A program made the position numbers and the translations under genes. A model generated the notes under the pieces. The model was given only the letters and a program-made list of their open reading frames with translations. It did no database searches and had not been told where the DNA came from. DNA of 64,000 bases from G963662655 sp963665015 (lineage in GTDB: Bacteria; Cloacimonadota; Cloacimonadia; Cloacimonadales; JAIOQZ01): positions 1,054,001 through 1,118,000 of the forward strand of contig CAXXSY010000003.1 of the NCBI GenBank assembly GCA_963665015.2, given 5' to 3'. Below are positions 41,780 to 50,584 of the stretch, piece by piece. How positions within the stretch are numbered: the first letter of the stretch is position 1; each line of letters starts with the position of its first letter.

Positions 41780-43339
41780 CTACTTCAGCAGAATAGCCTT
41801 CCTGATTAGTTCCGAAGGCCCGCAGGATATCCTGACGAAATACAGTCCAGATGAAGCGGATTGACCAGATTCGTTCCTGCCGTCCCATACAACCTGATGA
41901 TCACCCGCATCCCGGTATTCGTTCTGGAGGCTCCTGACTTTCTGTCCCTTGATGTTGTAAACCGCAATCTCGACATCTGCGTTCTGCGGTATCGAGTATG
42001 ACACCGTCAATTCCGGGTTAAACGGGTTTGGATAGCATGAGAGTGCCAAATCCGGTTTCGAGATATCCTGATCGGAGTTCGGTTGGTACCTGTCGATGTA
42101 AAAGATGTAAAACCGCGAATTTTCACCGGAAAAGGAGCTGTATCTTCTCTCGAAGAACACATGGCGCTGCATCGTGTAATTATACCACATACTTGGGTGA
42201 TATTGCGGATCCAATGGCGCTGTAATCGAGAATTCCTCCTCATGGTATTCCGGGAATGTGTGATCATAGATTCGGACACGATGTGTAAAGTTTTGCTGCG
42301 ATATCATTGCACAATAGGAATCCATTTTCGCAACTGTGCGGCCAAATCCGATCCCCACGTTATAGTTATCCAGAACACCGCCGTCGTACTCACCCGTGAG
42401 AATCAATGGAGCGCCCAGTTCCGTGTAGAAGAAGATCGTTTCGTTCAAAGCCGTGGGATAGGCGTAATGTGGGTACGTGTCGAGATACATGCTCAAGTCA
42501 TCGGATCCCTGCACGTTCATACACCCGTCTTCAACCCACACATAGATGATATATTCGGTAAATCCACCATCGTACAAGCTGATCAGGTACCCACCGGAAA
42601 ACGCTTCCGCGGGATAAGCACTTTCAAAAATGAAAAAGGTGAATCCGTACTCTTCTTCCGTGTCGATTTCCTGAAGTAGTTCCAGATTCGAGTCCATCAG
42701 GTACCAGTCGCGCCCGTTCCTTGCGACGATCAGGTATTGATCCGATAGGGGATACAGTTCCGTGAACCACTCATTTGGCCAGTCATCTCCAAACACCATG
42801 AGTGTATCGGCCAGATTCTCGTCGAGATTGCAGCGTATCACAGATTGATCCAGTGCAATCAGGAATGTGTTCGTGTCCCACAATAGGGTTTGTGCCCTTC
42901 TTTGGCATTCATCGTCTTGAAGAGTGTACCGGTATTCTCTCTCGTATCGATATTCGTTGCCCTCGAAAACGAAAAGCGTTAACAGGCTGTCGTGATTGCA
43001 CCCGACACAGATTCGCTCACCACAATCGCAAAACTGTGAATGATACGACAGAGGTGTCTCATATTCGTGTTCATTCGGTGCGGACAGGGCTTGTTCCGGG
43101 GCGGTAAGATTACCCTGACGATCGAGGGTAAAGGTGTTGACGGTAATGGAATCCGTTTCAATCTCCAAATCCCAGAATCGAAGCAATGAATCCTGTGTAA
43201 CCTGTACATATTCATATGAATATGGAATAGTTACGGATGCTTCCAGCGTAATTTCGTATTGGGTATCAGCACCGAGAAGAACGGGAAGAAGAAGAATCGA
43301 AACGAGAACGATTTTCCATAATTGATTAGAGCGTACCAT
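41780..43339 (-). CDS. Secreted protein of unknown function with type IX-like sorting domain
   Basis: A 519-residue exported protein with signal peptide (residues 1-23, 'ILLLPVLLGAD'). The central 400 residues are beta-rich with repeated short strands and many Tyr, Asp and Trp, suggesting a beta-propeller-like fold, but I recognise no family. The last 85 residues are a sorting domain: 'CYPNPFNPELTVSYSIP', 'VYNIKGQKVRSL', 'VWDGRNESGQSASSGLYFVRI', 'RKAILLK'. GGAGG lies four bases before the ATG. Codon and base use is distinctly more A/T-rich than in flanking genes, which fits transfer from elsewhere or relaxed selection. Repeats bracket the gene on both sides. Confidence 0.8.
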   Translation of the reverse strand: MVRSNQLWKIVLVSILLLPVLLGADTQYEITLEASVTIPYSYEYVQVTQDSLLRFWDLEIETDSITVNTFTLDRQGNLTAPEQALSAPNEHEYETPLSYHSQFCDCGERICVGCNHDSLLTLFVFEGNEYRYEREYRYTLQDDECQRRAQTLLWDTNTFLIALDQSVIRCNLDENLADTLMVFGDDWPNEWFTELYPLSDQYLIVARNGRDWYLMDSNLELLQEIDTEEEYGFTFFIFESAYPAEAFSGGYLISLYDGGFTEYIIYVWVEDGCMNVQGSDDLSMYLDTYPHYAYPTALNETIFFYTELGAPLILTGEYDGGVLDNYNVGIGFGRTVAKMDSYCAMISQQNFTHRVRIYDHTFPEYHEEEFSITAPLDPQYHPSMWYNYTMQRHVFFERRYSSFSGENSRFYIFYIDRYQPNSDQDISKPDLALSCYPNPFNPELTVSYSIPQNADVEIAVYNIKGQKVRSLQNEYRDAGDHQVVWDGRNESGQSASSGLYFVRISCGPSELIRKAILLK

Positions 43340-43475
43340 AATGCCTCCTAATTAGAATCAGTTGTTTCAAGATCAATTTCATACCCATTTATTACGGGCA
43401 CACTCGATATATTACGGATCCCGAAGGAGGGTTGATTAACTGTCAAGAGAAAATAATGGTGAATTGAGAAAGGGA

Positions 43476-43562
43476 GATGCCGAGCTGGAGCTCGACAGTC
43501 CGAAGAGTTACAGACGTGGACGTCTGTGTACCCAGGAGAAAGAGAGATGCAGCCAGGGATGG
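43476..43562 (+). repeat. Three hairpin repeats after the SppA-like gene
   Basis: From left to right: GAGATGC-CGAGCT-GG-AGCTCG (about 43483-43500, with altered right flank ACAGTCC), ACAGACG-TGGA-CGTCTGT (about 43507-43524), and GAGATGC-AGCCA-GGGA-TGGCT-GCGCTCC (about 43541-43564). They fill most of the space just downstream of the 43577-45781 gene. Three different arms occur side by side. Confidence 0.8.
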
Positions 43563-43576
43563 CTGCGCTCCATGAA

Positions 43577-45781
43577 TTACATCCCTCGATTCAATCCGGA
43601 GTGCATATAGAAGCCGGTCTTGAGCGGGAATTGAATATCTTTCATCGGATTGAGCATGTCGAACCAGCGCTTATTGCCCGACAGATAATCGATTTTAGCA
43701 TTCCGGTACAATCCGGAGCGGTGACGGGCGTATTCGATCGCGTCCCGGAGACCGCCGATCTCGTCCGCCAGTCCGCGCGACAGAATTTCGTCGCCCATCA
43801 GCAACGCGCCGTCGCCCATGCGGTTCACCTCGAGCATGGGAATATCGCGCGAGGAGGAGATTCGTGTCAGCAGTTGCCGGTAGTACATGCTGGTCATGTC
43901 CTGGTAGTTCTGGTCGGGTTCGCTTCCGGCTCTGAGCGTCTCTGCCGATATCTTCAGCTTGCCGTACATGCCGCTTGCGTCGAATCGATAAGCGGCAGCG
44001 CCGAAGCCGCCCGAGACGGTGAATCGATCCGCGAACACACGTTCCGCCGGAAGCGCGAGGTAATACGCACCGGAGGCGCATATTCCGCTGCACGAGACGA
44101 TGACAGGTTTACGACGATTGATGTCGCGGATACGGTTCCAGAGCGCGGTGATCGCCGCCACGTCACCACCGCCGCTGTCGATACGGATCACGACGGCTCT
44201 GTAGCGTCCCTTTGCCGCCCGGTCGAGCTGCTCCATGATCGAATCGAGTCCGGCGATCGTTCCGCCGAATCCGGGAATCGGCAACAGGCAATCCCTGCTC
44301 TCGCCGGGTAAAATGTTGCCCTCGATTGTTATCAGCGCGATGCGGGACTCTTCCGGCCAGTTGCGCTTAACCGCGGGAAGATTCTTCAAGCCTCCGATGC
44401 GTGGCTCGGGGAGTGCCCTTGACGGCTTCAGGAATCCACGCGCGTTTTCGATATAACCTTCTTCGTCGATCAAGCCTGCTTCCAGCGCCTGGCCTGCCGT
44501 CATGGGCGAGGGCAGTTCGGTGGGCGACTGTTTCAGCTCGCGCGAGTCGGCGAGCGTTTGCATCACACGGTCGAACGCCTTTTGGCGAAGCTGTGAAAGC
44601 TGAGTTCGCGCCTCGGCGGACAGGGACGACCCGGTCAACGGCTCCTCGCCGATGAAATTGTCGCCCATCTGCCAGCTTTGGACGTCGATATCCAGTTCTT
44701 CCAGCAACCCGCCGAAAGACAGGACGGTCTGGCCGGGATCGGTCAGGTCGATGCAGGCTGCGGGCGAGGCGACGATGTAATCCGCCGCAGAGGCGAGGAA
44801 GAGGCTCTTCAGATCGGCGTAATCGAGGTAGCAGGCGACCTTCCCGTGTTTGCGGAAGCGGATGATTTCGTTGCGGATTTCTTCGATCTGCGCGAAGGTG
44901 GCGTCCGGCTGCTGAATGTACAGAAGCAGGTTGCGGATTTTGGGATCGTTCGTTGCGTCCTCTATTTGGCGCATGATCTTCACGTCGCTGCGTGTCTCGT
45001 GGAAAAAATCTTCCTCGTATGTGGAGGACAGGTTTCCTGCAATACGGATTGTCCGCATGCGGTTGCCGGGTGTGAAGAGGCTCTTGTGATCGAGCATCGA
45101 CCAGCTCACCACCTGTCGTGTGTTGTAGTTCTCGTTCTCTTTGCCCTGCGTCAGATAGCCGATGGAGACATGGTCGAGTCCGACGCGCAGCATGACCTGC
45201 CAGTTCTCGTCCTTGTCGTAGTTGGCGTCGATATCGAGGCCGTTGAACGGACGCAGGATCGCACCCGCGAAGTAGTGATCGCGGTCGTACTGCTCGTCGC
45301 TGTAGTTCCAGAAAATTTCCTGCTCGGCGTAGAGCGTGAGGTAGTCACGCCAGGGACGAAACGCCAGCCCGAGGTTCATATCGGGTTTTTCGTGGTTGAA
45401 ATCATAGACCGAGTAGCCCAGCGAGACCTGATCAAACGGCCGGTAGAGCATGCCGAAGTCCATCTCGTTCCGGTCGCCGTGCCGCAGCAGAAGACCGGTG
45501 TGCAGGTTCCGGAGTGGCGAGACCGCACCGCCAAACTGGTAATGATCCTGCTTGAAATCGTAGGTGTATGCGAGGTTCTTCGGAAAGCGCAGGGTCAGGG
45601 TCTGCTCGCGGTCGTCGTTGTAATCGAACAGCCAGGAGACGCCCCAGTCGGGATCGCCGGACAGGAACGCCGGATTCCGCACCCAGGATTCCATGCCCGT
45701 GGAGACGGTGTTGGAGTGGTTGAGACCGAAAATGGCGGTTGAGAGCAGCAGGAGACCGAATATCATCCATGATTTACGCAT
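43577..45781 (-). CDS. SppA-like (S49) protein fused to a barrel-like N-terminal domain
   Basis: A 734-residue exported protein. After a signal peptide (1-19), residues 20-235 look like an outer-membrane barrel of alternating strands ('NPAFLSGDPDWGVSWLFDYND', 'MDFGMLYRPFDQVSLGYSVYDF'). Residues 245-734 form a double S49 domain as in E. coli SppA: 'RNLLLYIQQPDATFAQIEEIRNEI', 'YLDYADLKSLFLASAADYIVASP', and in the second half 'VVIRIDSGGGDVAAI', 'CSGICASGAYYLALPAERVFA' with the expected catalytic Ser. The Lys of the E. coli dyad ('GTYKSAVEPF') aligns by eye to 'GDNFIGEEPL', with no Lys there. It may be inactive or use another base. Confidence 0.82.
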   Translation of the reverse strand: MRKSWMIFGLLLLSTAIFGLNHSNTVSTGMESWVRNPAFLSGDPDWGVSWLFDYNDDREQTLTLRFPKNLAYTYDFKQDHYQFGGAVSPLRNLHTGLLLRHGDRNEMDFGMLYRPFDQVSLGYSVYDFNHEKPDMNLGLAFRPWRDYLTLYAEQEIFWNYSDEQYDRDHYFAGAILRPFNGLDIDANYDKDENWQVMLRVGLDHVSIGYLTQGKENENYNTRQVVSWSMLDHKSLFTPGNRMRTIRIAGNLSSTYEEDFFHETRSDVKIMRQIEDATNDPKIRNLLLYIQQPDATFAQIEEIRNEIIRFRKHGKVACYLDYADLKSLFLASAADYIVASPAACIDLTDPGQTVLSFGGLLEELDIDVQSWQMGDNFIGEEPLTGSSLSAEARTQLSQLRQKAFDRVMQTLADSRELKQSPTELPSPMTAGQALEAGLIDEEGYIENARGFLKPSRALPEPRIGGLKNLPAVKRNWPEESRIALITIEGNILPGESRDCLLPIPGFGGTIAGLDSIMEQLDRAAKGRYRAVVIRIDSGGGDVAAITALWNRIRDINRRKPVIVSCSGICASGAYYLALPAERVFADRFTVSGGFGAAAYRFDASGMYGKLKISAETLRAGSEPDQNYQDMTSMYYRQLLTRISSSRDIPMLEVNRMGDGALLMGDEILSRGLADEIGGLRDAIEYARHRSGLYRNAKIDYLSGNKRWFDMLNPMKDIQFPLKTGFYMHSGLNRGM

Positions 45782-45812
45782 ACAAACCTCGTCTATGGGT
45801 TATCGTGTGTTC

Positions 45813-45842
45813 ATTTTACCAATTCGATGCCAAGGGTGTCAA
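45813..45842 (-). promoter_or_regulatory. Promoter of the SppA-like gene
   Basis: On the minus strand TTGACA (45837-45842) and TAAAAT (45813-45818) are 18 bases apart. The -10 lies about 32 bases before the start codon. Confidence 0.55.
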
Positions 45843-45850
45843 GCGATCCT

Positions 45851-47053
45851 TTACAGCAGCATCAGTGCCGCGACGAACGTCAGACCCAGCACTATCACGC
45901 CCGGCAGCCAGATTCGCGCGAGGAATTTTTTCAGACTGGTGCCGAAAAACTCGAGCGTGACTAGGATGCACGGATGCAGCGGCGAGATTACGTAGCCCAT
46001 GAAGATAGCTATATACATCAGCGTGAACGCGATATAGCTGATCTCGCCGAACTTGGCGTAGTACAGCGGTAGTAGGATCGACATCCCGAGCTGCGTTCGC
46101 GCCGTGATGAATCCCACCAGCGCGCCGATGGGAACCACCAGCACCGCCGGAGACACGTCGAACCCGGCGATAACATCGGGAATCCCAGCCGACTTGAAGG
46201 TGCTCAAGAACAGAAAGATCGCCAGCATCAGGAGGTAGAAGTTCCAAGGCTTCATCTTGCGGATCGATTGTAGAAAATCCTTCTTCGAAAGGCGTCCGGC
46301 AGTCAGCGCCAGAATCAGGCTCACGCTTACGCCGATCAGCAGGAACAGCTCCGTCATCATGGCAGGGAAAACATGGCTCAGTGCGAATTGCACGACCGGC
46401 GCGGTCAGGATGATCCCGATCGGAACCAGCACTTTCATAATCTCGCGCTTGCCCTGTATCTTCAGCCTGCCCTTGACTTTCCGGAGCAGAAAGATATAGC
46501 CCAGCACCGTGATCAGCAGGAATCCAGGAATCAGGTACAGCATGGCGGTGAACATGTCGATGGGCGTCTCCTGCAACGTGCTCGCCATCTTGGTGGTGGG
46601 AAGCAGCGCCGCCAGCGGGTAGATGAAAGTCAGAACGTGCCGGAACCAGACGTTGATCACCGCGTAATCGCGGTCGCTGATATCGTCACCCGCGCGAAAC
46701 ACGAGTGGCGCCGAAAGCAGCGCGCCGCCCGGCACCGGAAGCAATCCCAGAAACGCCGGAGCCGACATCAGGTAGGCATCGCGTCGCATGTCGAGGTTGT
46801 TCACCATGCCGGCCAGCATCCCCGAAGCCTGCAAAGCGCCGCCGATCATCGGTATGATCCCCACCGAGACCGCCAGAAATTGCAGCGACGGATCGCTGAC
46901 GGTTCGCACCGCCAGATGGAAGAAATCGACCGGCTTCAGCAGCATGAATCCGATCACCGCGCAAGCCGACAGCAAAGCGATCCAGAGGCTTCTCTTTGCC
47001 AGCACGAACAGCGCGATCAGCGCGATCGCCAGCGTGATCCACTTCATCAGCAT
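45851..47053 (-). CDS. DUF401 family integral membrane protein, anion-transporter-like
   Basis: A 400-residue protein with about ten membrane segments. Family marks include 'FLGLLPVPGGALLSAPLVF' near residue 98, 'YAVINVWFRHVLTFIYPLAALLPTTKMASTL' near residue 127 and 'ISPLHPCILVTLEFF' near residue 362. This is the DUF401/TIGR00529 group, related to ion-transporter folds, with no confirmed substrate. Two starts are possible: 47053, overlapping yjbQ by seven bases, or 47047, sharing TGATG. The first is used here. It probably forms an operon with yjbQ. Confidence 0.83.
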   Translation of the reverse strand: MLMKWITLAIALIALFVLAKRSLWIALLSACAVIGFMLLKPVDFFHLAVRTVSDPSLQFLAVSVGIIPMIGGALQASGMLAGMVNNLDMRRDAYLMSAPAFLGLLPVPGGALLSAPLVFRAGDDISDRDYAVINVWFRHVLTFIYPLAALLPTTKMASTLQETPIDMFTAMLYLIPGFLLITVLGYIFLLRKVKGRLKIQGKREIMKVLVPIGIILTAPVVQFALSHVFPAMMTELFLLIGVSVSLILALTAGRLSKKDFLQSIRKMKPWNFYLLMLAIFLFLSTFKSAGIPDVIAGFDVSPAVLVVPIGALVGFITARTQLGMSILLPLYYAKFGEISYIAFTLMYIAIFMGYVISPLHPCILVTLEFFGTSLKKFLARIWLPGVIVLGLTFVAALMLL

Positions 47054-47448
47054 TCGCACGCCCCCAGCACGCATCGGCGGTTGCGCGGTCCATCGAATTC
47101 GCAGAACCATACACCTTGCCAGGTGCCCAGTACCGGTTCGCCAGAGCGGATGAAAATCTGCTGCGTGCAACCGACCAGGCTGCTCTTGATATGCGCGTCC
47201 GAATTGCCCTCCATGTGCCGGAACCCGCTGTGCTGCGGGATCAGCTTCGATAGATAGCCCAGGATGTCGTGCGGGACGTCCGGATCGGCGTTTTCGTTGA
47301 TGGTGACCGCTGCCGTGGTGTGCGGTACGTGGATGGTTAGAAGACCGTCCCCGATGCCCGTCTCGCGCACGAACGACCGCACTTCGCTTGTGATGTCGAT
47401 CATCTGATTCCGATGCGCGGAACGTACATTTATCGTCTTGTATTGCAT
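47047..47448 (-). CDS. yjbQ: YjbQ/UPF0047 family protein
   Basis: A 133-residue protein with the UPF0047 pattern: 'DITSEVRSFVRETGIGDGLLTIHVPHTTAAVTINENADPDV' (landmark near residues 18-58), 'HMEGNSDAHIKSSLVG' and 'LGTWQGVWFCEFDGPRNR'. Family members have been linked to thiamine-phosphate synthase-like activity in vitro, but the true role is unsettled. GAGGAGA stands six bases before the ATG at 47448, so an in-frame ATG at 47481 is rejected. The DUF401 gene begins inside its last codons. Confidence 0.85.
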   Translation of the reverse strand: MQYKTINVRSAHRNQMIDITSEVRSFVRETGIGDGLLTIHVPHTTAAVTINENADPDVPHDILGYLSKLIPQHSGFRHMEGNSDAHIKSSLVGCTQQIFIRSGEPVLGTWQGVWFCEFDGPRNRRCVLGACEC

Positions 47449-47541
47449 GATATTCTCCTCGATTGACGAACGCTGTTCCACCGGAAATGCCTGTCAATTT
47501 ATTTCCAAGATGATCCTGATGTTGAGCGTGATCAAGAATTC

Positions 47542-47655
47542 AACTTCCGAATGTCCGACTGAAAGGAGGTCTTCTCAATGTTGATTTTCTCTCATATATT
47601 ACAATTTCCGCATTGACATGATATAAATCAGAACATCTGTGGATGCGGAAATTGT
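47542..47655. repeat. Half-element and 13-bp inverted repeat in the 47449-47790 gap
   Basis: AACTTCCGAATGTCCGA (47542-47558) is the reverse complement of one ACATTCGGAAG box with its flank. ACAATTTCCGCAT (47601-47613) and ATGCGGAAATTGT (47643-47655) are perfect inverted partners around a 29-base AT-rich loop that contains TTGACATGATATAAATC. This 342-base gap also holds the full element at 47665-47723 and the CBS-gene promoter, and no gene. Confidence 0.75.
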
Positions 47656-47664
47656 TCTCTGGAA

Positions 47665-47723
47665 GCGACTTTCCAACATTCGGAAGAGTTGCTGCGCAAC
47701 ACATTCGGAAGTGGGAAAATCGC
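47665..47723. repeat. Paired ACATTCGGAAG element inside inverted flanks (copy 2)
   Basis: ACATTCGGAAG at 47676-47686 and 47701-47711 surround a 14-base segment with GTTGC/GCAAC pairing. The outer flanks GCGACTTTCCA (47665-47675) and TGGGAAAATCGC (47712-47723) are near-perfect inverted partners. They differ in sequence from the flanks of the other copies. Confidence 0.8.
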
Positions 47724-47743
47724 TGGATCGAGCAAGAAATCCA

Positions 47744-47772
47744 TTGACATGAACGAGATTCATTTTTATTCT
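47744..47772 (+). promoter_or_regulatory. Promoter of the CBS-domain gene
   Basis: TTGACA (47744-47749) and TATTCT (47767-47772) are separated by exactly 17 bases. Transcription would start near 47779, right at the ribosome-binding site GGAGG (47780-47784), so the leader is very short. Confidence 0.5.
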
Positions 47773-47790
47773 TAGCAGTGGAGGTGTGCT

Positions 47791-48228
47791 ATGAAGATCA
47801 CCAATCTACTCGCGAAAAAGCCGGAAGACATCATCAGGATCCAGTCGAGCCAGACACTCAAGGAAGCTTTGGAGGTCATGAACCAGCGGCGAATCGGCGC
47901 GTTGATGGTCGAGAAGGACGGCAAGATCGTCGGGATCATGACCGAACGCGACATCTTGCGCAATATCCACAAGTTGCAGTGCTTCAAGGACAACATGATC
48001 GTCGCGGATATCATGATGCCGAAAGGTACCTTCATCGAGGGCGACGCGTCAAGCGATCTTCAGACCGTGATGCAGACCATGACCGACAAGAAGGTTCGGC
48101 ACCTTCCGATCTTCGATGGCGGCAAGATGGTGGGACTGGTCTCGATCGGGGACGTCATCAAGTCGCTTCTGGAAGCCACCAACGACGAGAATCAGCTTCT
48201 GAAGGGGTACATCGCGGGGACCTATTGA
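47791..48228 (+). CDS. CBS-domain protein (two CBS repeats)
   Basis: A 145-residue protein made of a CBS pair: 'SSQTLKEALEVMNQRRIGALMVEKDGKIVGIMTERDILR' (landmark, first repeat, about residues 19-58) and 'SDLQTVMQTMTDKKVRHLPIFDGGKMVGLVSIGDVIKSL' (second repeat, about 87-125). Such stand-alone proteins bind adenine nucleotides and act as energy sensors or partners of other enzymes. No partner is visible next to it. It converges on the D15 gene at 48229 with no gap between stops. Confidence 0.88.
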   Translation: MKITNLLAKKPEDIIRIQSSQTLKEALEVMNQRRIGALMVEKDGKIVGIMTERDILRNIHKLQCFKDNMIVADIMMPKGTFIEGDASSDLQTVMQTMTDKKVRHLPIFDGGKMVGLVSIGDVIKSLLEATNDENQLLKGYIAGTY

Positions 48229-49344
48229 TCAGAACGCTTCTTTGACGTTGAAATAGAAGCTGGTCTTCATCTCGGAATGGTCGTCGTCGTCGAAACGATC
48301 GCTGGAATTGTTCACGGTGATGTCGAGCCGGATGTTGAGGTTCTCTTTCGTGTCCCAGGCATACCGGAAGCCGACACCACCCGCGACCTTCAGGTCCGCG
48401 GTGGTGAATTTATCCAGCGTTGACGAGACATCGCCCACGCCGCCGAAGACGGTTCCTCCGATGCGATGAAAGAGCGGAAAGCGGTATTCCGCCTGCATCA
48501 TCATGGCGTTATGGTCGCGGTACCGTCCCTCGTAGAAGCCGCGCATCGTATCGTAGTCGCAGAGCTCCGCCATCTCCTGGAAGGGCGGTTCCCCGTCGGA
48601 GAAGAGGTAAACGTATTGCAGCGCCAGAATGTGTTTCGGGACAATCGTGTAGTAGGCGCGTGCGTCGAACGAATACCGGGTGTAGGTGAAGTCGCTGCCC
48701 CAGGCTTCATCGTAGTGCATCGTGGCAAGCTGTATGAAATATCCCGTTGTCGGGTAAATGACAGCGTCGCGCAGGTCGTAGATTGTTTTAATACCGATCC
48801 CATGTGTCAGGTAGGTTTCGCTGCCGGGAAGTTCCCCCGCATGCAGCGATCCGTTTCTGTCGAAGTCGGTAGGTTTCGAGTACAAGAGCCGGTAATTCGG
48901 CCCAAGTGAAAGATTGCCGACAAGATTCGAGAAAATTCCCATCTCGTACTCGCCGTAGTTATCGGTATAATCTTCTTCCTGCGTGACGCGTGTTTTATTT
49001 CCGATCCCGCAGAACTGGTTGGGGTACTTCTTGATCGTCAATTCGAGCATCGCCTGAAGCGTGGGACTCAGATAGTGCTCTGCCGAGGCGTTGAACTGTA
49101 TCTGGTTTTTCAGCGTATAGACACCGACCGCGCTGTAATAGTTCATGGGATCGGCGATTCCTTCGCGGTTCAATTCGTAGGCGCGATCGTAATGGATGAG
49201 ATACCCGCCGAAACCCCAGTCGGTTTCCGGCGAATGCATGATCACTGGCAGTACCGAGGTGCCGGAGTGGGCCTCTTGATCCGCCGGGAACAACAGTCCC
49301 ACCAGCAGTAGTAAAGCAATGGCTGTCATCGTCTTATATAGCAT
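48229..49344 (-). CDS. Short D15/BamA-type outer-membrane barrel, paralogue 2
   Basis: A 371-residue exported barrel (signal peptide residues 1-21) closely similar in layout to the protein at 27547-28641. Marks are 'KTIYDLRDAVIYPTTGYFIQL', 'CDYDTMRGFYEGRYRD' (RGF motif near residue 268) and the C-terminal 'SFYFNVKEAF' with the terminal Phe required for outer-membrane insertion. No POTRA domains are present. It lies directly after a second paralogue (gap of 12 bases), so the two form a tandem pair, probably from duplication and divergence. Confidence 0.83.
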   Translation of the reverse strand: MLYKTMTAIALLLLVGLLFPADQEAHSGTSVLPVIMHSPETDWGFGGYLIHYDRAYELNREGIADPMNYYSAVGVYTLKNQIQFNASAEHYLSPTLQAMLELTIKKYPNQFCGIGNKTRVTQEEDYTDNYGEYEMGIFSNLVGNLSLGPNYRLLYSKPTDFDRNGSLHAGELPGSETYLTHGIGIKTIYDLRDAVIYPTTGYFIQLATMHYDEAWGSDFTYTRYSFDARAYYTIVPKHILALQYVYLFSDGEPPFQEMAELCDYDTMRGFYEGRYRDHNAMMMQAEYRFPLFHRIGGTVFGGVGDVSSTLDKFTTADLKVAGGVGFRYAWDTKENLNIRLDITVNNSSDRFDDDDHSEMKTSFYFNVKEAF

Positions 49345-49356
49345 GCGACCATCCTT

Positions 49357-50547
49357 TTAAAACGCTTCCATCAGCGCGACGTAGATTCCGTAAAACGTAT
49401 CGTCTTCACTCGAAATCCCGGATATCCGGCGAATATTGTTGAGTGCGAAATCGAAGCGCAAATTCAGGTTGTTCGTCTTCGCCAGCCGATACCGTACACC
49501 GATTCCCGCAGCGGCCTTTACCTTCCGAATGCTGAGCTCGTCCATCTCCTCACAAACGTCCCCGATTGCGCCGAAGAGAGCGCCGCCAAAAGACTTGTAG
49601 ATAGGATAGCGGTATTCGATCTGTGCGGCAAGGTAATTCCGGTCGCGGAACCGTGTCTGGTAAAATCCGCGCAGCATCTCGAGTCCGCCCAGCTTGTAGA
49701 GTTGCAGGAACGGGACTTCCCCGAAACTGTTGCTCAACAGAATCTGCATGGCGAGGATATGCTTCTTCATTACGCTGACGTATTTCCGCAGATCGATGCA
49801 CGACTGCGCGAACTTGTAATCGCTGCCCAGCGCGGGGTGGTAGCCGGTCGTGCGCCACGAGAATTTCAGGCCTTTCGTCGGGTAGTAGATGTTGTCGCGT
49901 GTGTCCCACTCGGTGGTGAGACCCGCGCCGGAAATGTTGTAGGTGTCCGATCCCTCGATATCGCCGGTCATGAGCATGCCGTCCTCGTCGCGCTCCTGGA
50001 TGTCGGAAGAAAAGAACCGGTAGGCGGGGCCCAAAGACCAGTCGGAAGTGAACTTGTACAGTAGCGCGATCCGGCCGCCGTATTGCATGGACAGGAAGCG
50101 CTCCTCGTCCTCGCTCCGCGTGTCGCCCCCGATCCCGTAGAACGACTCCGGAAAGTATTTTCCTTGCGCCAGAAGCTTCAGGTGCGCCTTTTCGAAGATA
50201 TCGCCGTCAAACTGCGCCATCAGGATTGCCTGCTTCTCCTGCGTGCCGAAGCCGGTGAAGGTGAAATTGTCGATTACCTTGCGCTCTCGCTCATGAAACC
50301 ACACCACCGATGCCCCCAGTCCGGTACCGGTTTCCGGAGCATAAAATGCGATCGGCACAAAGACGAAGCTCTTCTCCTGGCGTTTGTCGGTCTTTTTCTT
50401 CTCCGGCAGCGGTTCCAGATTCAGGATTTCCCGGATCTTGCGAACCGATTCGCGTTCTTTCTCCTTCTCATCCTCCCGATCCTGTCCGGCGAGAGGCAGC
50501 AGAAGAGAAAACAGCAGTACCAAAATGCTCAAGTGCTTGAATTTCAT
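49357..50547 (-). CDS. Short D15/BamA-type outer-membrane barrel, paralogue 3
   Basis: A 396-residue exported barrel. After the signal peptide (about 1-21) there is a highly charged linker of about 30 residues ('REDEKEKERESVRKIREILN', 'LPEKKKTDKRQEK') before the first strand 'VFVPIAFYAPETGTGLGASVVWF'. Family marks are 'GLTTEWDTRDNIYYPTKGLKFSW' (landmark), 'LGGLEMLRGFYQTRFRDRN' (RGF near residue 293) and the C-terminal 'IYVALMEAF'. No clear ribosome-binding site precedes the ATG. The gene is followed 12 bases on by paralogue 2. Confidence 0.85.
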   Translation of the reverse strand: MKFKHLSILVLLFSLLLPLAGQDREDEKEKERESVRKIREILNLEPLPEKKKTDKRQEKSFVFVPIAFYAPETGTGLGASVVWFHERERKVIDNFTFTGFGTQEKQAILMAQFDGDIFEKAHLKLLAQGKYFPESFYGIGGDTRSEDEERFLSMQYGGRIALLYKFTSDWSLGPAYRFFSSDIQERDEDGMLMTGDIEGSDTYNISGAGLTTEWDTRDNIYYPTKGLKFSWRTTGYHPALGSDYKFAQSCIDLRKYVSVMKKHILAMQILLSNSFGEVPFLQLYKLGGLEMLRGFYQTRFRDRNYLAAQIEYRYPIYKSFGGALFGAIGDVCEEMDELSIRKVKAAAGIGVRYRLAKTNNLNLRFDFALNNIRRISGISSEDDTFYGIYVALMEAF

Positions 50548-50556
50548 ATCGGAATC

Positions 50557-50584
50557 GTGATAACGAACGAGCGATGCATGTCAA
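50557..50584 (-). promoter_or_regulatory. Promoter of the D15 pair, possibly giving a near-leaderless mRNA
   Basis: On the minus strand TTGACA (50579-50584) and TATCAC (50557-50562) are 16 bases apart. The -10 ends only nine bases before the ATG at 50547, and no ribosome-binding site is visible. If correct, the transcript would have a leader of only a few bases. Confidence 0.4.
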
